DNA of 64,000 bases, from positions 366,691 to 430,690 of the forward strand of contig SJOL01006412.1 in the NCBI GenBank assembly GCA_004794785.1, given 5' to 3'. This document shows, one piece after another, positions 22,891 to 33,900 of this stretch (positions within the stretch are counted from its first letter, which is position 1; every line of letters begins with the position of its first letter). The position numbers were made by a program, and so were the translations under genes. The stretch is from Opisthorchis felineus. Taxonomy: Eukaryota; Platyhelminthes; Trematoda; Opisthorchiida; Opisthorchiidae. Below the pieces are notes generated by a model, which saw only the letters and a program-made list of their open reading frames with translations, had not been told where the DNA came from and searched no databases.

Positions 22891-23290
22891 GCGGCGCGTG
22901 CTGATTTTCAAAAGTTCTCGGGATTCTTCCTCGACTACAACCTGGAGGTAAACATCGGCCTCGTGAATCTTCACGGGAATCTCCACTCATTCAGTTTTGC
23001 GAACAAGTCGTCCGGAAGAGGCAGAGGGTACCTATGGGTATCCAGTGCGGCACTGAGACCGGTGGAGAAGTCAGCACACAACTGGATGGTCCTGTTGGCC
23101 TTCTTCAAGAATACGATCGGTGTGGCCCATGCAGAGTAGCTGGTCAGTTGGAGAACGCCAGTTTTCTTCAGTCGGTTCGGTTCCCTGCCAACGATGGGTG
23201 AGGCTGCATATGGTACTGGGCGTTTTGGCCTGAAAACTGGTTTGGCATTGGTGAGGAAGCACAGTCAGGCTCTCGCTTTTGTGCACCGTC
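22890..23290 (-). mobile_element. Ty3/Gypsy reverse transcriptase fragment
   Basis: On the minus strand, frames give LTNAKPVFRPKRPVPYA, then YSAWATPIVFLKKANRTIQL, CADFSTGLSAALDTHRYPLP and LPDDLFAKLNE, and in another frame the ADVYLQVVVEEESRELLKIS block (about 22920-22960). This order is diagnostic of the N-terminal half of a Gypsy RT, up to the first catalytic aspartate (A-D-x-Y-L-Q). It stops abruptly at the 3' end of the RTE-2 element near 22890, so RTE-2 appears to have landed in it. Frameshifted and dead. Confidence 0.78.
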
Positions 23291-23294
23291 CAGG

Positions 23295-23690
23295 CCCGTC
23301 GGTGAATATAGGTGTATAGCTTTGAGGGGGGTGGGGGTGGGAAGAAAATGTATGTGAATAAGGAAGAAGGGAGGCGTCAGCAGTGGTATTTTTTCGCTTA
23401 CCCGCCCTGCTCTAAGCAGCAATTAAGGTCACCCGGCTGGTGACACCACGCGACGGTCGATGTGGCATGATTTTGTTTGTATGTGTGCAATTCATTGTTG
23501 TACGTGGATTGAGCTACTGCTAGAGCGCTCACACCTAGACAGGAGGACGATTAGGGTCCTCATCATCATCATCATCATCATCAAAGACAGCAACATCAGT
23601 GTTGACACTGATGCTTCACTGCCGTATAGGGGGTCCTCAACCAAAGTCTTTACCTCCAAAGCCTGACCGATAGGCAGCGGGATTTGGCAT
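23295..23690 (-). repeat. Interspersed repeat R1, copy 2, carrying a mini-insertion
   Basis: Inverted copy of the repeat at 18.72-19.03 kb. Shared words on the minus strand include GGGCGGGTAAGCGAAAA, AATTGCTGC, AATCATGCCACATCGACCG, AATGAATTGCACACATAC and GAGGACCC. The right part (23631-23690) continues the homology (GGGTCCTCAACCAAA...) after a 69-bp interruption. Confidence 0.7.
23554..23638 (-). repeat. 69-bp hairpin mini-insertion with 8-bp TSD and (ATC)n
   Basis: GGGTCCTC flanks the insert at 23554-23561 and 23631-23638. On the minus strand the insert reads CCTATACGGCAGTGAAGCAT, CAGTGTCAACACTGATG, TTGCTGTC and then a (GATGAT)n tail. This equals the last about 69 bp of RTE-2 (compare GTACGGTAGCGAAGCATCAG at 41.67 kb). 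The repeat copy at 18.78 kb provides the empty-site comparison. Confidence 0.78.
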
Positions 23691-23839
23691 GAAGTGTAAT
23701 TGCATCACCATTTTTATGGAACACCTCACCACACATGTTCCAGCCCCCAACCTGGAGGACCAGCAGACTGTTTGTCAGAACTCTAACCATTGAACCTCTG
23801 AGTGTCGCACGGACACCCTTAGTATAGTTCAGTGGGTCG

Positions 23840-24260
23840 CGGAGCTACACAAACCGTCACTTCGCAGTAAGTTGCAGTGTCTTCGTGACGGGTAGGGCGA
23901 CGAAGCACAAGTGACGCCAACACTCTCGTTACGACCTGGGCCAAGCTGATCCCCTTTTGGTTACCACGCGCAATACGACCCTGTTTTTTGGAAATGGTCA
24001 CTATCACCGTCTATTCCCGGTTGTCTGGGACACTTTTCTTTTTACAAATACAGGCAAACAGATCAGACGCGCTGACTCAGGACTTCAACCCCATCCTTGA
24101 TCAATGCGGTTGGGAGGTCATCAGGACCAGGAGCTCGGTGGCGCTTGAGGGAACATATGCAGTCATAAACCTCCGAGGACGCACGGGGTTCCACGTTCAC
24201 CGTCCAAGGTTCTACGTCAGCTGTAGGGTCCATATGAGTGGCAGCTGGTGGCCACAATAA
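23840..24260 (-). mobile_element. RTE-2-type RT fragment, minus strand
   Basis: Minus frames give ADVEPWTVNVEPRASSEVYD, CICSLKRHRAPGPDDLPTAL, IKDGVEVLSQRV (24063), FACICKKKSVPDNRE and, after a shift, GISLAQVVTRVLASLVLRR (about 23900). This is the start of the RTE RT domain up to the motif before the finger region. Both ends are truncated and the element is dead. Confidence 0.8.
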
Positions 24261-26204
24261 CTGTTTTTCGAAGTATATAGCCCACCGGTTGGGGCGTTCT
24301 TTTTTCCAATTGGTAGCTCCATTCTGATCCTTGATTTTCTTCGCTCACAGGTGGTTTCCTGGGACCACTGAGTTAGATATAAAAAGTGGATATCGCCTCA
24401 CTTGTTAGCACCACATCATGGAAATTCTTTGAGAGTGAGGATGGTATATACTCGTACGCTTTTTGTTATGATCGCTGGATAAAACGTTTACTACCCTTGA
24501 GTTTAAACTGCATCATAAACCTAAATTAATTTACCTGCGGTAAATAAAGAATTTCACAAACACAACGTCTTGGACTACAACTCCGTTCCATGAGCATCGG
24601 TAACAGCTGTAAATCGTGTAAAAGTCATCCTAGGCGTTCCAGCTGCCGCAGTTTTGCCGCTGTTCATTGGGTTCAACACATTAAATTGTGGATCCAATGA
24701 TGACGAGCACGCCTTACAGCAAGACGTTCTCCGTAATCGTTTTAATACTTGGCATGTGAGAATCCTCTTGTCACTCCCTAGCTGCCAAGAAACTATGCAG
24801 TGAAGAGCTTTTTTCACAGTGGGACTGCAACACGGGACACGTGGCTATGAGGTTCTTTGCGAGATGAGTGTCGCCTTGGCCATGGTAGCTCCCGGATCTT
24901 TGTGCTATATATTCGGTTTTCAGTTTAACTTCTACTGACACATGGTACGCTTTGGTTTAACTGCCCCCATTCACCGTTGATTGCACCAGCATGTTCCCAG
25001 CCTAATGTGACTACTAGTTCCTACCCCCCTGTTTTCCTTTGTGTCAATCTACTGTTACGGGGAAACTGCGCACATTTCTTCATCAGTGTTGGGCGTCAAT
25101 ATTCGGTAGATACAAGCATAGTTTGGAAAAAATCCATGGCTACGAACAACGAATAACTTTGTCCACTTGTTTGTCATTGCAGTTTTAGGATTTAACGAAA
25201 TCCACCTGTCAGTAGAGGTCTAGCACCGACCGCAGAAATCTCTGCAGATGGGTCCGCGAAACAAACAGTCCAGTTAGTAGAGGCCGGGCGTAACGTCATC
25301 ATCATCGACAGCAATAAAGAGTGATGACTTAGTACAAATAGTGGAAAACAATCGAGGTCTAGGTCCCTACAACTTGAAACACTAGTGAGTTAGACACATC
25401 TGAGCATTATATTGAAACAAGACTGCATCATTTTTATTGATCCGGCATCCGTTGCAAATCATCACTACGCTGGCGGAGAAGTTGTTTGTGTTAAAAACAA
25501 GAAGGATTAACGATTTACACTTGTTATAAACGGCAGACCTGCGAGATTTTTGTCATTATTGAATTTCGTTCTTTCCATAAATGTGTCGGAATGGGGCATT
25601 TATTCGCTTTCGAATCATGCACAGATTTACATTAGGTAAGCTAGGTGACTTAACCATAGACATCATAATCTCGCCTTCGTTTGCGAAAGTCGATCCAGTG
25701 TTGGAGACAATTCTTTTTTTCCTTGATGGTTTTCGTGTAATTCTTATCAGCTGCACTCATACATGTTTCTCATCACTTGAGGTAAGAGTGCAACTAATCG
25801 TGAGTACATTTTTTCGATAGTAATTGGGCGAAATTGACTAACTTACGAACAATGCGTAAATATGCTGATGTATTTGGAATCAGTTACTTCTTAAGTAGTA
25901 TCTCTGAGTTTTAAACAACTCATTTTCCCCGAAGCATGTTGTTAAAAGGGGATCAGGACGTTGGTTTTAAAGTGTGAGTGGCAGGATCTGGTTAGTAGAC
26001 TGACTTCTTGACAGATTGCGGGGCAAGTTGCTCGTTTTCCTTTCTGCACGCGGAAACTGCCATTGAGCCACTATACCTGCGCCGCTAGGTGGGCTTGGTA
26101 TCCCTTCGGTGACTGGCTATCAGCAGTGTGAAGATCTCCCACGTATCAATCATACAGGTAAGTTCTCACTGAGAAAGGGAAGATTCGTATTTTTTTTCAG
26201 CTCA
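24261..26204. other. No gene recognised
   Basis: No recognisable coding blocks. A GCTGTCGATGATGATGACG-like word on the minus strand at about 25296-25315 may be a further scrap of an RTE-2 3' tail. The block at 24575-24817 shares a GGATCCANTGATG-centred stretch with 29700-29720, suggesting another old repeat. Confidence 0.35.
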
Positions 26205-26310
26205 CCAATGTAGACTATGCTTGAACCTCAGTCAGTTGGAAAATGCTTGGAGCCGATTGTGAGGCATCGTCTTCGGAGAAATTTGGGGAACAATCGGTGG
26301 ATTTATTGCT
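26205..26310 (+). repeat. Dispersed repeat R3, copy 1
   Basis: TCAGTTGGAAAATGCTTGGA followed by GCCGATTGTGAGGCATCGTC matches TCAATTGGAAAAAGTTTGGA / ACCGATTAAGAAGTCATCGC at 60330-60375 in the same order. Similarity is modest and short. No coding capacity is seen. Confidence 0.5.
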
Positions 26311-26332
26311 GGCCAACATTTCGCTTTTGACA

Positions 26333-26645
26333 AAAGTTTCGTCAGGCCAAGTGGCGAGGTTATGAGGTTGGTCGAGATTTTGGGCTAAAGGGGAACCAAT
26401 CAGCTAAATCAGGTTAAGTCGGTGTTAGGTTTCGGCTAGGGGACTTTGTTTGTCAGGGTAGGTGTGTTAAGAGGTAGGTGTGTTAAGACCGATGGGGAAC
26501 CTACATGGATTTGGGTTTAGCTTGGGGTCTAGTTCTTCCGGTTCGCTTCACGACATCTAACACCGATTTCGCCTGACTTAGCTGATTGGTTCTCCTTCCG
26601 CCTTAAATCTCAACCAACCTCGTAACCTGGAGGTTTCGTCCTTGG
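26333..26645. repeat. Imperfect inverted repeat with about 100-bp arms
   Basis: The left arm (about 26333-26440) contains GAGGTTATGAGGTTGGTCGA, GGGGAACCAATCAGCTAAAT and CAGGTTAAGTCGGTGTTAG. The right arm (about 26548-26645), read in reverse complement, has GGTTACGAGGTTGGTTGAGA, GGAGAACCAATCAGCTAAGT and CAGGCGAAATCGGTGTTAG. The spacer of about 110 bp contains a 15-bp tandem duplication (GTAGGTGTGTTAAGA, about 26459-26489). It could be a foldback or MITE-like element; a transcript would form a long hairpin. No flanking target duplication could be fixed. Confidence 0.75.
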
Positions 26646-27912
26646 GTATCCGTTCACCTCGCTTCACGCTCTCTATCTTTCATTGCGGTTTGTCAGGATT
26701 CCGATGCACTTGTGAAATGCTGTACTAAGGACTACGTAGGTGAGTCAGGCATGAGGTAACTGCAGATTACTACCAGTTGGTCTCATTTAAAAAATGACGA
26801 GGATGATCATGACAGTTTTGCTATTTACAGTCAGTTTTGAACGCTTTCAGACGTGAAATATACGCTTCAAGCGCAGTCTCCAAGCGCCAAATCGTTGAAA
26901 ATGTCCCTAGACTCGAATGTTTTGAAAGCTTCATTTGCACTGTTATTTTTGAAATTGTGTGGATGGTGACGAAGGTAGTCAATGTTTATCTTGGCGGATT
27001 TCTTGAGAGATTCGTTTTAGTCTCACTTGGTGCATACAAGACGTCTTCGTCAGGAAATTTATAGAGAAATGCGGGGTAAATCAGTCGAAGTAACGATTGA
27101 ATGCTGACGGTATTTAGTGAAGGAAGTTACACAAACCGGAAGATAACTCATCGGCGCATTTGCAGAGTGCTTTTGCGTACCAATTCTTCATCTGTATGCA
27201 CACAGTCCCACTCACGGTCCGGTTTTCACCAAGTGTTTTTCTTAAGCTTGTGGATGTTCAACGACTTAAGGCGCAAATTAAAGAACTTGATAAATCGTAT
27301 TACTTAATGGGCTTCAACTTGGTCGTGTCTGCTAATAACATCCTTGGCGATGGCCACCATAGGCCTAATGTCTCCGGTTGCAAATTAAATACAGAAAATT
27401 CTGCGAGGTATACGTCCGGCAACGCACTTACACTGGAGGAATGGTAATTAGTGAATGCACTATAAGGTTGTAAAGTTAGATATCTATTCACCGGCATTGA
27501 AAGCCATAGACATGGAGGTGTACTGAATTGACGTGAGGTTTCATTTTCCACGAAACGCGAATGGTTTTAAACTTCTTTCACGAGTCATCTTTCAACAAAT
27601 TATGTCGTCCCATCCGTTTGGAGAACCTTCACAGACTACTCGTACTGAGTTGCCAAGCAGTATCCGTACTGGAGCCTTCGGTTCATCCTCCTAGCTCGCT
27701 CATCTTGGGATTCTGCTCACGGATGGGAGCATCCTACTCGACACGACCTACAAATGCACCGACGTTCGTCATATTTGTTCCGTATCCTTGCCAGTTCACC
27801 CCTTCCAGCTACTTTAACTTCCCCATAGCTACTCTAAAGTACGCTCAATTTCTCTCTGACTCATTTTATTCGCCTTATTTTTCAGCTTGACTACAGGTAC
27901 CGCGTGGCACCC
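26646..27912. other. Upstream region of the CCCH gene
   Basis: No gene recognised. A pyrimidine-rich run ending in TTTTCAGCTTGACTACAG lies just before the start codon (27865-27898), so an upstream non-coding exon is possible. No TATA-like element could be assigned with confidence. Confidence 0.4.
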
Positions 27913-27995
27913 ATGGAGTTTGAAGAGGGAGAGGTAGCCGACGTTAGTGATTCGGAGCAGGAGTGCTCTCCTAAGCCGCGACGCGATGAGTTGAG
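27913..27995 (+). CDS. ZC3H4: ZC3H4-like exon 1
   Basis: Encodes 27 residues beginning MEFEEGEVADVSDSE and ending RRDEL plus two bases of an arginine codon. The donor is GAG|GTACCG. The acidic opening resembles the N-termini of ZC3H4/6 and Su(s). The next acceptor is ambiguous: AG at 28022 gives a 27-bp intron, and AG at 28034 gives a 39-bp intron that fits the other introns better. Confidence 0.75.
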
Positions 27996-30900
27996 GTACC
28001 GTTTCTTCATTTATTGGCTCAGAGTACTGAGCAGACACAACCGTTCTAAACACTCCAGACACCACACCAAACACAAGCACGAGAAGTCTTCTCATAGGAA
28101 ATTGCGTCCTGACAAACGTTCGTCCTCCAGAGCAAACGGCCCTGCTGTAGGATCTGCAAAGGAGCCGCAGAGGCGACTCAAAAAATCTATAAAAGAGCAC
28201 TTATCAGAGGATGATGAACTATCTTTCCATCCTTCAGAACGAGATCCAGAAGTTTGTTTCATTCTTTTAATGTATTTACCTTATCACAGGAACGGCACCA
28301 TGATTTTGATCCCAGGCGCAGCCGAAAGCGACGTAAAGTGGAACGATTCACCAACCCCCCTATGCAAGCCAAATGTCGTTACTTCATGGAAGGCCGTTGC
28401 AACAAAGTATGGTTTTGTAAGTTATCATCCTTTTATTGTGTAGGGCGACAGCTGTCCCTTCGCACATGATTTCCAACCTACAAAAAAACAGGAGCTTTGC
28501 AAGTTTTACGCTGTCGGTGTTTGTTCCAAAGGTCCAACTTGTCTCTATCTACACGAGGAAGTCCCATGTAAATTCTATCATTTCTTTGGGAAATGCAGTC
28601 ACGGCGACTCGTGCAAATTTTCTCATGAACCGCTAACTACTGAATCTCAGGCTTTACTCAATCGGATAGCAGGTTCTACGGTAGCGTCTAATTTTCCAGA
28701 ATTAATGCTTTCATAGGACCAACCACCTACTACTGTTGGCTGTGTACCTGATTCTTGCCGGCCATCACGTGATGACCCCCTCTACTCCGGTTTTGGAGAG
28801 CACGGTGACGTCGATTATCGTTTTGGACAGCGACCAGCGCATTTCAGGTGAGCACTGCGAACGGCAGATTAGTGGGGGAAGTTGCACGATATTCCTGCTT
28901 CCGCGTCATGTTACCTGAACAGTATCATAGTTTAAACTGTGCTGACGCACATTAGCTTCGCCCGAGTTTCCGCCATATCTTTTGCGCTTTAGTACCTATC
29001 GGTTGGAATCCCCAGTTTACTCGTCTACATCTACTCGAGCAGACGTATCTTCAGATGTCTTTACCAGTTGGCAAAATGACCAGCTAGTAGAAGCCGGGAA
29101 AACCATCGAAGTAACCTTTTAAATCAGCCATTATTAGACATCATACCTTCTTGGTCGCAGTATGCCTACGGCGCCGCAAACTACATTGGCTTGGTCATGT
29201 TTTATGCACGCTGAGTCATCAACTACCAGAGAGAGTTATGTATTTCACGCCAAATTCGGGGTGGTAGAAACCGAAAGGGGCAGTGTATGACTGCAGAAAA
29301 GAATGATGGAAGTAGCGAAAAGTCCGTGTACTGTGTGCAACCTATCTTTTATGATGAGGTCTACTTGGCCCCCCGCCCCTTTGCTTGGCCGGGGACACTG
29401 GCAGGTATCCGAATCAATTTGAACAGTCGCGGAATGAATTCACTTCGTATAATCTCGTCTGCCACAATACTTGTTAAACGGTACAAAATACAAAGAATAT
29501 GGAGCTAGTTGCGTGGTTTATATTAAATTAAGCGGTAATATGACCGGTCAATAAAACCGAAGCAGCCTGAGAGCGATCCTCAGTTCTTTCTGGGAGTGTA
29601 GTACAGTCTTGAATCGATTAATCAATCTCGCTTCAAGGAGCGTCATTCTATGTGGACGGCTGCTTTGTGCTACGGCCTGGGAAGGAGAGTAAAGTTCAAC
29701 TGCGGATCCAGTGATGCGTGGTGATCGATAATTTGATTTTTTGTCGCTTTCCAATACAAATCAGGTTCAGCTGGCTGCGTGCGAAGTCGTTCTGGTTTGG
29801 TGCTGCCAGTTTCTGTCCAATTTGGCAGAGTGTCGGGGGGTGCACAAACCTCTTGTATTGATGTTGGTATAGAACTAGGTACATCTCCCATTTTTATTTT
29901 CGCTACACGTCTGGGTTTACCTCAAGTGCATCCACATGGTTATATTTCTGTGGAGCGTCCCAACGGCGGTTTTACAGTCAGCGGTAATATTGAGTATGCT
30001 TTCCAGCCCGTGTTTTCAACCACCTTTATGCTTACTGGAAGACTAGAAGTACATTCAGATATTCGATGTCAGTACATGAGCTCAAGGTATTCCCTACACT
30101 GATTTAATTCGAACAGTTTTCTATCTCGCGACCCATTGAGATGGAGATTTTGCGTACTTGGAAAGATCTCCAAAAGTTACCCTCTTTGATACAGTGGTGT
30201 CTTTTGATGGAGGCCTTGAAGCATTAATGAACTTCGGGACCATGAAAAAGTCACCTATCATATCGGATCAAGGACCGCCTGATGATACATAATTTGGTTC
30301 ACCTCTCGTCATACAAGCTCTAAAAGCATCAGGTTATCTTGTTAGATGTGTTGTCAGGCATTATATTCATTAATTTGGCTAGTTACTAGTTCTATTTTAA
30401 GGAGCGTAATCCAAACCTTTTTTACGCACTTGCGGGAGCCAGTTTGTATCGCGTACATACTTGGATATTCAGCCGCACTAGCTACCCATCCATTCCAGTC
30501 TCATAGCGGGTTTCCCCTTGGTGTATGTTTTTATGATCAAGCTAACCGTGTCGCCTGGCTAAAACCTAGAAAACTTCTAGGTTCAGAATCAACTCGTCTG
30601 CGCGAGTAACGTTACTGTGATCATACCATAGAGTCCTACCACCCAGCATAGTCGCTTATCTGCATAAAATAGGGCTGCGCACAATGACAGTTGGGGTTGG
30701 GCTCTGACAGATGGCTAGTTTGTGGACGATTAAGTCACGTAACCCATATTGTCCAGCGACCAATTTATTGTTGCCGGACTGATTCAAGTGGGTTATCAGT
30801 CAAAATGTCATACACCATCCTTTTGAAAGTGCTCGACAGTTCGGGTTCGTGTATGACCCGAAGAAGTGGCAACCATCAGTAGGTATCCTCTGGTATTTGA

Positions 30901-33900
30901 CTAACTTGGGTGGTCCATTTGAGGAATATCAGTGAGATACTGCGAAATAATGAGCATGGCCGGATCAGTCGGCTAAATCGATAACTGTAAATGAATGAAC
31001 ACTGCGATCATATTCTCTGTGAAGACTTTTGTCTCAAGTGCAATAGTAATTAGATCTTCGCAAGTGTTGTTTCCACGCAGGTTGGCAGCACTATGTTTGA
31101 AAAGCCTGAAATTTTTCAATATTCATTGCTTCCCGCCCCGAAGAGTTCATTGCTCAGAAGAGGCCGTTCTTGTTCCCCCTCTTCTGAGGGGACTAACTGT
31201 ATATGTGGGCGCTTTCACTCAGACCCGATTCAGATGTCACAACTTTTCCATTTTACTCCGTGGTCCTTTCTTGCCAGAATAATAGGATTTCCCGCAAAGA
31301 TCATTCATGTAATTTCTCCGTACTTTTTCAAGTACAACTCATCGAAAACACCACATCGCAAGGTATTTGACTTGCACCGAACTCAGTCTTAAAATGTTCT
31401 TAACTTGAATTAATTCTTTGGGATACCAGGGTCGTGTGACGTGACAGCTGGGATTCCGATGTGTTGATTGCCGACAACGAGTGGCAAATACCAGGCTTTT
31501 TTGTAGGAGATCGGTGCGGATTAATAGCTTACCACTTAAAAAGTGGGGAGGGGCCAGTTTCGCACAGTAAATTATGGGGAGTTTGGTGTATTTGTAACTG
31601 CTGTATGGATTGGCTGATCGGTCAAATCTGAGGTTGAGGAAACGTACAAGACTCACCTGGGGATAGCGAAATGCCCCTCAACGAGTGTTTTCTCGTAGAG
31701 ATGCTGATTAACACTAGCCGTGTCGCATGCATTCTGCGCTCGCTCAGTGCAACTTTGGTTGCAGCCGAATGTTTCAATTAGCTTCCGGAGTTGGAGTATC
31801 AGACGTCTAATGGTCATGTTCGTTGTTGCTCGAGACATACTAGCGCAACCCAGTAAACCCAATGATTATCAGCCCCTTTCCTCTAGGTAGTCACGATAGC
31901 CACTTATGTTAACTTGAAAAGGAGCTACGAAACAAGAGAACAATGTTAATAATTGTGTACCCGACAATTCTCCAAGTGTGTATTGTTCAATTCTGTTTTC
32001 TCGCTTGACCATCTTAGTCCACAGTACATTTTGGTCCGTCTCAACAAGTTACACGCTACATGTGTCCCGGGGTGAAATACCGCCCCACCCAAGTCCGCTG
32101 CTATGAGGGTTATCAGCAACGTTATTGAAGTTAGCCGTTTAACACGTTAGGCTACCACTAACTAATGTCGCATCATTCATATTGTGAAGTTCCCTCTTGA
32201 GGACTAATTCGGATATTAAGAGAATCGGGGGTTCGTTTCTTCTGTCCCGCCAAATTTTCTTTACAGGATGACTCCTTCGTGGGGAAGAATTGCTGTTGGA
32301 TATTTTTATGAAGCTTGCAATGTTCATTTGAATCGTTCATCTCGTACGTTAGCTGTCAATAATATACAAACTTATCTTTTCTGGAGAAAGGGGTCATAGT
32401 GTGATGTGTTTGGGTTTTTCCACTAGTCAGTACAATATCCCCAATTATTGGTAAGTATTCACTTTCACCTTGTTTTGGTGACTGTCCGAGATCGCTACTT
32501 CGGCGCTTTCTACGTGTCTTTCTTCCTACAACTTATTATAACACGCCTCTTTCTAGGTACTTGGTGTATTAGTTGCAGATGTTTTGCGGGGAATATAGGC
32601 GTTTTGTTTAGTTATTCAGTTGATAGATGTTGATCGTCCCCACTAAGTGCATCTCACAAGTGGCATTCAGAATTCAGATATAGCTGCCCTAACACACGAA
32701 TTCTCCCCATGCAGCTTTGGACCGGCGACCATCCTACTGATGGTAACATTTTTTCGAACGAGCTTTTTGTTAACTAGCCTTTGCTTTGCACGTACTCTTA
32801 TCCCGTCTGATATTGATCGTATTGTTCACTTAAGGATTGTGATTCGTTCAGCGTACTCACCCGGCTTCGTTCTTCTGCTGACAACTTTGCCAGGCTTAGA
32901 TACTGGGAACGGGTTCACGACCCTTCTTTTGCTTGAATAGTACTTGAACCAGGTGAATGGTATCCCCTGAACTGGTTTAATTATCCGGCAGAATTCACAA
33001 CCCTCGTGCATGTTCTTTCGTTATACGATTCCTGGAACTAGGGATTCACTCGACCTTCCTAATTTCTTTGTTTGGCGCGGAAATAGCGCACCCCACCGAA
33101 TTCTGATTAGTGCGGAGAGTAGGCATGCTAAAGGACTGGTTTGAACGCGTGCCAATGATACGGTACTGAATTCGACCTTCCTGCACAAATGTCGTTTTGT
33201 ACCTGATTTTAATAAGCCTCTCGTCGTACGAATTTCTGACGGGAAGAAACTGCGTTTCTGACGGTCTTGGCTTTTACATCACTTCCAAAATGGGCATCAT
33301 ACGCCCTTGACAACCTTCATCTTACTACTTAGGAACCGCTTTGGTCCATTCACGTTGGCGTTTTTTGTGGCACATATTCTAATGTTCGATAGCTTAGACT
33401 GAGGGTGACGATGTATTAACAGCCCCCCACCATTCGCTTGTTGTATATTAATCTGGCTTGAAACTTGTAGTTAACGTCTGTCAGTGACAATAATCGATTT
33501 ACTGCGTAGCTTGACCTGTGTCACTCAATTCTGCAAATATATAGGACAGTGAATAGTCTGTGGTATTACATACAGATTTTATTGGAACGATAGGTGATCT
33601 AATCAGTTCTCGTGAAACAATCGCGCGGAAACGCAGACCATCAGACAATAAGTGATGCACGCAACGATTAACTACTACTAATGTTGGTCGCATTGTCTAT
33701 TTCACACGAAAGCTACCGGTTTGTTTCATGGTTGAGTAAATCGGTTCATACAAGAGATAGCAACGGGATTGAAATCCTGTAGGATCAAGCACTGAGGCAG
33801 CGCGAGTCATTAGGAGACAGATGGTGGATATAGCTTAGGATCATGAGAGTAAACAGTTACGCCATTGTCTAATTATGTGAAAACCCCGTTTTTCTACCGT

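Noticed and set aside
23561..23582. CRISPR-like or satellite array at the (ATC)n run
   Set aside because: It is a simple trinucleotide tail of an RTE-2-derived mini-insertion; no spacers, and the genome is eukaryotic.
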